A DNA stretch of 48,144 nucleotides, from positions 1 through 48,144 of the forward strand of contig JAIYDS010000235.1 in the NCBI GenBank assembly GCA_027487385.1, read 5' to 3'. Shown piece after piece: positions 42,992 through 48,144 of the stretch; within the stretch, counting starts at the first letter, position 1; every line of letters begins with the position of its first letter. Origin of the DNA: Acetobacteraceae bacterium. Its GTDB lineage: Bacteria; Pseudomonadota; Alphaproteobacteria; Acetobacterales; Acetobacteraceae. The notes beneath the pieces were generated by a model. The model was not told where the DNA came from and did no database searches. It saw only the letters and a program-made list of their open reading frames with translations. The position numbers and the translations under genes are program-made.

Positions 42992-43744
42992 TCAGCCCTT
43001 GATGCCGTGGACGATGACGCGGGCGCCCCGGCGGAATTGCTCGTGATCGCCCTCGCCGGCGGGACGGAGCCTGACCTCGGCGCAGCCGAAGGCGCGCATC
43101 AGGTGGCAGAGCGCGCCCAGCGAGGGGACCAGGGCGAAATCCGCGCTGCCCCCCTCGCGCCGCTCGCTGTAGTCCTCGACGAGGCCGAAGCTGCCGCGGA
43201 TGTCGCGCTGCCATTGCCAGCTGCCATCCTCCACCCGGCCGGAGAGCTCGAAGGGCAGCACCTGGGTCTCCACCAGGATGTGCCGGCGGGCCAGGCGGCA
43301 GGCCAGGCGCAGCAGGCGCAGCGGCTCCTCCAGGTGGTAAAGCAGCCCGTAGAGCAGCACGAAATCCGCAGCGAGGCCGGCCTCCTCGGCGGCGGGCACC
43401 TGCAGCAGATCCATCTGGCGATAGCCGACATTGCCATGGCCGAGCAGGGCGGTGACCAGCTCGGCCGCGAGGATGCTGCGCTCGCGCAGCTCCACGCCCT
43501 GGACCCAGCCGAAATGCCGCGCCAGCTCCACCGTGAAGAAGCCCTCATGCGAGGCGAGGTCCAGCGCCGTCATGCGCGACGCGCCCGGAATGCCCTCGAT
43601 CACCGCGCGCAGATGCGCGCGGCGGGTGGCATGGAGATGCAGCACGGCGGGGTCGCTGTCGGTCGGGGTCAGCGTGCCATCCGGCAGCTCGAAGGCATAG
43701 AACCAAGGGCGCGACCGGACCAGGGCCAGAAGTTCCTGCGTCAT
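42992..43744 (-). CDS. SAM-dependent methyltransferase (DUF1698/CmoB-like)
   Basis: A 250-residue enzyme: MTQELLALVRSRPWFYAFEL, motif I-like TALDLASHEGFFTVELARHFG, GVELRERSILAAE and ADFVLLYGLLYHLEEPLRLL. The sequence style (YAFELPDG, YGLLYHLEEP) matches many small glycan or lipid methyltransferases found in exopolysaccharide loci. It is convergent with the AlgJ-like gene (6 bases between stops). The start at 43744 fits the family; the frame is open to 44191 in sequence without homology. Upstream are 253 bases with GC-rich dyads but no recognisable gene. Confidence 0.82.
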   Translation of the reverse strand: MTQELLALVRSRPWFYAFELPDGTLTPTDSDPAVLHLHATRRAHLRAVIEGIPGASRMTALDLASHEGFFTVELARHFGWVQGVELRERSILAAELVTALLGHGNVGYRQMDLLQVPAAEEAGLAADFVLLYGLLYHLEEPLRLLRLACRLARRHILVETQVLPFELSGRVEDGSWQWQRDIRGSFGLVEDYSERREGGSADFALVPSLGALCHLMRAFGCAEVRLRPAGEGDHEQFRRGARVIVHGIKG

Positions 43745-43997
43745 CCGGCACGGACCCGGCAAGGCGGGGAGGGGAAATGGGCCCCGGGGGGGCGTCTGGC
43801 CTTCATCCGATCTGGCCCCTTCTGATCCCGGCGCGTCGGCGGCCGGCAGGATGGCATGACGGGGCCACTCTGCCCGCTCGCCGCGCCGCGGGCGAGAGCC
43901 GGGGCCGCGCGGGAAGACGCAAGAGCTGGGTAACGCCTCCCGGCGAGGGCATTCAAGCCCGTGCGACGGTGCGGCCTGCTCCGCGCGCCGCGACGCT

Positions 43998-45401
43998 TCA
44001 CCCCCGCAGCAGCGCCGTCGGATAGAACCGCCCGCCCTGGCGCCCTCCCTCCAGCACGAAGCCGCCCGGCAGCCCCATCCGCACCGGCTCGGCCGGCGCA
44101 TCGGCAAAGGGATCCCAGGCCTGGTGCAGCACGCGGCCCTGCATGCCCTTGGCGTCGAGGCCCAGCAGGTGGAGCAGCGTGGGCGCCACATCGGTCAGGT
44201 CGGCCATGCCCTGCATGGTGAGGCCCGGGGTGAAGGGCCCGCCCTCGAAGACCAGCACGGTGGCGAGTTCGCGCCGGTGCAGACCGCCATGCATGCCGCC
44301 GCCCTCCGGCACGTCGCCGGCATCGAAGGGCGCGCGGCCGGGCAGGCCGAAATGGTCCGCGCCTTCCTCGCCGGCGAAGAGCAGCACGAGATCGGCCGCG
44401 CGCGGGTGGTTGGCCTCCAGCAGGGCGAGGGGCGCGGTGCGGCCGGGCAGCAACGCGGGGTCATTGGCCAGCAGGGGGCCCGCCCAATCCTGCCGCGCCA
44501 GCCAATCCGCCACCTGTGGCGCCAGCGCCGGGTCATTCAGCCAGATGCCGGGGGCGCCGGCGGGCGCCACGGTGATGGCGGTGCCGCCCGCCGCCGCCGG
44601 CAGGCCGTCCCGCGCCATCAGCTCCGCCAGCGGGATCTTGCGATGCCCCGTCACATGGCCGTGATCCGACAGGATGATGAGGCCGATCTCCTTCGCATCA
44701 GGCTGGGCGTCGCGCCACGCTGCGATGCTGGCCACGCAGGCATCGGCCTCGGCCATGGCCAGCGCCGTCTCGGCATCGCCCAGGCCGCGATAATGGAAGC
44801 TGATATCGGGCTCCGGGCACCAGAACAGCGTCACATCGGGGCGGAGTTCGGGCAGGACGATCTCGGTCAGAACCCGGGCGGCGTGGCGGGTGCGGGCCAG
44901 GTTGGGGATGCTGGCGGGCGGGGTGGCGCCCAGCCGCTCCGCCACGCGCTGCGCCTCGGGCGTGTCGGTGTCGGCGGCGTTCCAGCGGAATTGGCCCAGC
45001 CGCCGGGCGGCCGGGCTCGCCACCAGCGTTTGCCCCGGCGTGCCGGCCGAGACCACGGCGAAGCTGCGCCCGGCCGCCGCCAGGTATTCGCCGATGCCAG
45101 GCCGCAGCAGCGGCGATTCCGCCCCGGCCGACAGGATGCGGTAATCCGCCCCGTCCTTGGTGCGCAGCAGGCGGTCCGGCACCAGGGTGCGGTCAAAGAC
45201 CGTATTGGCCACCATGCCATGCGCCGCGGGCCGGCAGCCGGTGACGAGCGAGGGGGTGGCGACCCGGGTCTCGCTCGGGAAGACGCTGCGCGCATGGGCG
45301 AATCGCGTGCCGCGGCTGATCAGGCGGGACAGCGCCGGCATGGCGCCGGGGGTGACCATGTCCGGCCGCAGCCCGTCGAGCACGATGATGATGAATCGCA
45401 T
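43998..45401 (-). CDS. Alkaline-phosphatase-superfamily phosphodiesterase/nucleotide pyrophosphatase
   Basis: A 467-residue member of the type I phosphodiesterase (NPP-like) family. MRFIIIVLDGLRPD gives metal ligand Asp9. FPSETRVATPSLVTG aligns with the NPP nucleophile motif, placing the nucleophile at Thr45. CPEPDISFHYRG and LIILSDHGHVTGH supply further metal ligands, and MHGGLHRRE the C-terminal His. There is no signal peptide, unusual for NPPs, so the enzyme may be cytoplasmic. GGAGG lies about 7 bases before the ATG at 45401. It is divergent from the cellulose operon with 164 bases between. The substrate is unknown; a nucleotide or phospholipid diester is possible. Confidence 0.88.
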   Translation of the reverse strand: MRFIIIVLDGLRPDMVTPGAMPALSRLISRGTRFAHARSVFPSETRVATPSLVTGCRPAAHGMVANTVFDRTLVPDRLLRTKDGADYRILSAGAESPLLRPGIGEYLAAAGRSFAVVSAGTPGQTLVASPAARRLGQFRWNAADTDTPEAQRVAERLGATPPASIPNLARTRHAARVLTEIVLPELRPDVTLFWCPEPDISFHYRGLGDAETALAMAEADACVASIAAWRDAQPDAKEIGLIILSDHGHVTGHRKIPLAELMARDGLPAAAGGTAITVAPAGAPGIWLNDPALAPQVADWLARQDWAGPLLANDPALLPGRTAPLALLEANHPRAADLVLLFAGEEGADHFGLPGRAPFDAGDVPEGGGMHGGLHRRELATVLVFEGGPFTPGLTMQGMADLTDVAPTLLHLLGLDAKGMQGRVLHQAWDPFADAPAEPVRMGLPGGFVLEGGRQGGRFYPTALLRG

Positions 45402-45484
45402 GGCGCAGCCTCCGGGAAAGGCGCGAAGATGCCCGCGCCGGGTGGCCGCGTCACCGCGCGCTGTGTGACAATGGCGCGAATCTG

Positions 45485-45513
45485 TTGCGCTGGCGGCCAA
45501 GTGGTGGTCTAGC
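45485..45513 (+). promoter_or_regulatory. Weak candidate promoter of the cellulose operon
   Basis: TTGCGC (45485-45490) and TCTAGC (45508-45513) are 17 bases apart, 53 bases before the first start codon. Both hexamers are imperfect. Confidence 0.25.
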
Positions 45514-45565
45514 CAAGGGTGGCGCGGAGCTTGGCGCCGGGCCGTCGTGAAGGGAATGGGCGAGG

Positions 45566-46228
45566 TTGCAGCGGGAAATCGCAGAAGTGATGGCGTCCTG
45601 CGCGCTGCGCGGCTTTCGCTACATCGCCTTCCCGCCGATCGTCTTCGACGCGCCGAAGCCCCAGGCTGCGCCAGCCGAACCGCCTGCCACGGCCATGGAA
45701 CCCCCGGCGCCCGAGGCTGCGGCCATCCTGGCCCAGGCTATGGAGGCGCCCCCGGCGCCCGTCGCAGCAGCCTTTGCCGAAGCGCCCCTCGCGCCGGCGC
45801 CTACGCCCGTGGCGACACCATTGCCCTTGCCGCCCGCAGAACCACCCGCTGCGCTGGCCGCGGAGCCTCTCCCTGTGCCGCCCGCGCAGCCATTCGCCGC
45901 ACCGCCGGCGCAGCCGCCCCCCGCGCCGCCCGAGGTGGCGCCTTCCGTGCCGGCCGCGGCAACGCCCTCCGTACCGCCCGCGGCAACGCCTCCCTGGCCT
46001 GCCGCCGCAGCGCCCGCCCCCGCCATGCGCCGCCTGGCCGAATTCGCCGCTGCCGCCGAGCCGGAGGCCCCGCCCGCCCGCCTCCGCCGCCTGGCCGAAC
46101 TCACCCGGGCCGAAAGCCTGGAGCCGCCGGGCGAGGCAGGCGCGCCCCGCCGCTTCGCCCTGCTGAACGACATCGCCGTGGAATTGCGCCCCCGCCGGGT
46201 GCGCGCACGCACGAGCCGCCGGCCGTGA
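45566..46228 (+). CDS. Pro/Ala-rich BcsP/BcsR-like cellulose operon protein
   Basis: A 220-residue protein whose first 30 residues (MQREIAEVMASCALRGFRYIAF) look like a short folded or helical module. Residues about 35-150 are low complexity, almost only Pro and Ala with some Glu. The C-terminal part has two similar helices, MRRLAEFAAAAEPE and LRRLAELTRAESLE, then ALLNDIAVELRPRR. In many cellulose operons a small, poorly conserved protein (BcsR, or the Pro-rich BcsP) precedes BcsQ and helps position the synthase; location and composition fit, but similarity is too weak for a firm assignment. The start is uncertain: TTG at 45566 preceded by GGGCGAGG, or ATG at 45590. Confidence 0.6.
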   Translation: MQREIAEVMASCALRGFRYIAFPPIVFDAPKPQAAPAEPPATAMEPPAPEAAAILAQAMEAPPAPVAAAFAEAPLAPAPTPVATPLPLPPAEPPAALAAEPLPVPPAQPFAAPPAQPPPAPPEVAPSVPAAATPSVPPAATPPWPAAAAPAPAMRRLAEFAAAAEPEAPPARLRRLAELTRAESLEPPGEAGAPRRFALLNDIAVELRPRRVRARTSRRP

Positions 46229-46259
46229 GCCCGGTTGCATTCGGCCCGGCAGGTCCGCC

Positions 46260-47075
46260 ATGGCGCTGATCGCCTTCGCCTCGCCCAAGGGCGGCGTGGG
46301 CAAGACCACGGTCGCCGCCCATGTCGCCGCCCTGCTGGCGCGGCGTGGCTACAAGGTGGTGGCGCTCGACCTCGACCCCCAGAACGCCCTGCGCTTTCAT
46401 CTCGGCGTGCCCCTGCGCGAGGAGCGTTGCTTCGTCAGCCGTCTCGGCACCCGCCCCGCCTGGCGCGACGCGCTGATCGAGGCGGAATCGGGCGTGCGCG
46501 TGCTGCCCTATGGCGCGGTGGACCCGCTGCGCGCCCTCGAACTCGCGCAGATGCTCACCGCCGAGCCGCAGCTTCTCTCCGACCCGGTGCGCGAAATGCT
46601 GGCCGTGCCGGACCTGATCGTGGTGCTGGACAGCCCGCCCGGCCCCAATGCGGCCCTGACCGCGCTCACCCCCTGGCTCGATCTCATGGTGATCCTGCTG
46701 CTGTGTGACGCGGGCAGCGCGGCCATCATCCCGCAGATCGCCAACAACCGCTTCCTCGGCCGTGGCACGCTGGCCACCCGCTCGGCCGACCGCGCGGTGC
46801 TGGCGCTGAACCAGGTGGAGGATGAGCAACCGCTCTCGGACGCGGTCTTCGACATGGCGCGCGCGGCCCTCGGCAACCGGCTGATCGGCGCCATCTGCCA
46901 TGATCGGGACCTCGCCGAGGCCCTGGCCGATAAGCGCATGCTGCTGCAAGGTGAGCCGGGCGCCGGAGAGGATTTGCAATTGCTGGCCGATGCCATCGTG
47001 AAGCGCCTGAAACTGCCCCGTCCTGGAGGCCCCGATGGCGGCTTTTCGGCGCTGTTCGAATGGGGAAGGCTGTGA
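46260..47075 (+). CDS. bcsQ: BcsQ, ParA-like ATPase of the cellulose synthase operon
   Basis: A 271-residue MinD/ParA-type ATPase with the deviant Walker A KGGVGKTT (residues 10-17), switch I-like ALDLDPQNALRFHLG and Walker B-like LIVVLDSPPGPN. The middle and C-terminal parts (LLCDAGSAAIIPQI, ALNQVEDEQPLSD) match the YhjQ/BcsQ family rather than chromosome-partition ParA. BcsQ is needed to localise or assemble the cellulose synthase. Its stop overlaps the bcsA GTG start (GTGA), and the Pro/Ala-rich gene ends 31 bases upstream. Confidence 0.93.
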   Translation: MALIAFASPKGGVGKTTVAAHVAALLARRGYKVVALDLDPQNALRFHLGVPLREERCFVSRLGTRPAWRDALIEAESGVRVLPYGAVDPLRALELAQMLTAEPQLLSDPVREMLAVPDLIVVLDSPPGPNAALTALTPWLDLMVILLLCDAGSAAIIPQIANNRFLGRGTLATRSADRAVLALNQVEDEQPLSDAVFDMARAALGNRLIGAICHDRDLAEALADKRMLLQGEPGAGEDLQLLADAIVKRLKLPRPGGPDGGFSALFEWGRL

Positions 47076-48144
47076 AGGCGGAACGCTTCTCGGAGTATGT
47101 GCAGACCTTCCCGGGCGATGCTCCGCGTCGCGCCCAACTGACGCGCGCCTTTGCCATCATCATCGGGCTGCTGGGCGCCTTCTTCTTCATCACCGTGCCG
47201 ATGGACGAGCAGGGCCAGGTCTGGCTCACCCTCGGCGGCATCGCGCTCTTCATCATCCTGAACCGCAACAAGTCCCGCAAGGTCGGGCTGATCCTCGTCG
47301 TGCTCTCGGTGATGATCACGTCGCGCTACCTCTTCTGGCGCGCGACCGAGACGCTGGAATTCGAGACGGCGCTGCAATCCATCCTGGGCACGATGCTCTT
47401 CGGCGCCGAACTCTTCGCCGGCGCGCTGATGACGCTCTCCTACCTGCAGACCAGCTATCCGCTGAACCGCAAGCCGGTGCCGATGCCGATCGACCCGGAC
47501 ACCTGGCCCACGGTGGACATCTACGTCCCCAGCTACAATGAGAGCCTGGACCTGGTGCGCCCCACCGTGCTGGCGGCCATGAACATGGACTACCCGCGCG
47601 ACAAGCTGAACGTCTGGATCCTGGATGACGGCCGCCGCCCGGAGTTCCGGGAATTCGCCGAGGAATGCGGCTGCGGCTACATCATCCGCCCCGACAACAA
47701 GGGCGCCAAGGCCGGCAATCTCAACCATGCGATGCGCCACACCACGGGCGAATACATCGCCATCTTCGATTGCGACCACGCGCCGACGCGCGCCTTCCTG
47801 CAGCTCACCCTGGGCTGGCTGATCCGCGACAAGCGGATCGCCCTGGTGCAGACGCCACATCATTTCTACTCGCCAGACCCCTTTGAGCGGAACCTGGTGC
47901 GCCAGCGCCTGGTGCCCAATGAAGGCCTGCTCTTCTACGGCGCCATCCAGCCGGGCTCGGACCTCTGGAACGCCGCCTTCTTCTGCGGCTCCTGCGCCGT
48001 GATCCGGCGCGAGGCGCTGGAAGAAGTGGGCGGCGTGCCGCATGTGACCGTGACCGAGGATTGCCACTGCGCGCTGAAGATGCAGCAGAAGGGCTGGCAC
48101 ACCGCCTATATCCGCATCCCGCTCGCCGCCGGCCTCGCCACCGA
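47072..48144 (+). CDS. bcsA: Cellulose synthase catalytic subunit, N-terminal part (cut by window edge)
   Basis: Polymerises UDP-glucose into beta-1,4-glucan across the inner membrane. 357 residues are visible: N-terminal membrane spans (about 27-42, 52-64, 71-87 and 105-125) and most of the GT2 domain. VDIYVPSYNE, the UDP-binding Asp-Asp-Gly (185-187), the DCD metal motif (233-235), FFCGS (303-307) and the catalytic-base TED (328-330) are all present. The QxxRW motif and the PilZ domain that binds cyclic di-GMP lie beyond the window. The GTG at 47072 overlaps the bcsQ stop. galU in this window supplies its substrate. Confidence 0.96.
   Translation, partial: MKAERFSEYVQTFPGDAPRRAQLTRAFAIIIGLLGAFFFITVPMDEQGQVWLTLGGIALFIILNRNKSRKVGLILVVLSVMITSRYLFWRATETLEFETALQSILGTMLFGAELFAGALMTLSYLQTSYPLNRKPVPMPIDPDTWPTVDIYVPSYNESLDLVRPTVLAAMNMDYPRDKLNVWILDDGRRPEFREFAEECGCGYIIRPDNKGAKAGNLNHAMRHTTGEYIAIFDCDHAPTRAFLQLTLGWLIRDKRIALVQTPHHFYSPDPFERNLVRQRLVPNEGLLFYGAIQPGSDLWNAAFFCGSCAVIRREALEEVGGVPHVTVTEDCHCALKMQQKGWHTAYIRIPLAAGLAT

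Noticed and set aside
43745-44191. Upstream extension of the methyltransferase frame at 42992-43744
   Set aside because: It runs into the neighbouring phosphodiesterase gene in another frame and has no homology.

Overview
The window is about 48 kb of very GC-rich DNA, roughly two thirds G+C by eye. It looks like the chromosome of an alphaproteobacterium, most plausibly of the Acetobacteraceae (Roseomonas/Roseococcus type). The grounds are adjacent clpA/clpS genes, a phasin, an expanded set of Bug/TctC solute receptors, a bcsQ-bcsA cellulose operon, frequent 1 to 4 base stop/start overlaps (TGATG, ATGA, GTGA) and near absence of TTA, CTA and TCA codons. The genus is an inference. No rRNA, tRNA, CRISPR array, insertion sequence or phage gene was recognised.

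Layout. 1-1067 (-) is the 5' part of leuS, followed by a secreted alpha/beta hydrolase (1163-2269, +). An unusually AT-rich intergenic stretch (2270-2623) with palindromes, a promoter and a 5' UTR hairpin leads into a 3588-residue secreted adhesin-like protein (2624-13390): alternating DUF11-type repeats, nine SdrD_B-like repeats, then RTX calcium-binding repeats and a type I secretion type C terminus. It is closed by a clear terminator. clpA, clpS and a phasin follow on the minus strand. The phasin promoter is flanked by two palindromes, one matching the PhaR operator consensus exactly.

17.4-22.3 kb (+) holds a DacF-like D,D-carboxypeptidase and the sugar-nucleotide genes galU, ugd and a phosphomannomutase/phosphoglucomutase, which supply UDP-glucose, UDP-glucuronate and hexose-1-phosphates to envelope and exopolysaccharide synthesis. 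A possible 46-residue membrane peptide and two tandem, overlapping Bug/TctC receptors follow.

24.8-33.0 kb (-) is one tight operon, dppA-C-B-D-F, a GlcG/HbpS-like gene, an amidase and an XRE-cupin regulator. It looks like uptake and hydrolysis of an amide- or peptide-like compound under a linked regulator. Its two ATPases are degenerate in a complementary way, so one of the two composite ATP sites appears dead and the other intact.

33.7-43.7 kb is a glycan-modification island. It contains a 696-residue protein with two methyltransferase domains (-), divergent from a 1479-residue protein with the order methyltransferase, coiled coil, GT2, GT4, methyltransferase (+), then an AlgI-like MBOAT acyltransferase, an AlgJ/AlgX-like partner and another methyltransferase (-). 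This is the best candidate for an undescribed system: one polypeptide could extend and methyl-cap a surface glycan, with O-acylation supplied by the adjacent pair. The window ends with an alkaline-phosphatase-superfamily phosphodiesterase (-), divergent from a cellulose operon: a Pro/Ala-rich BcsP/BcsR-like protein, BcsQ and the first 357 residues of BcsA.
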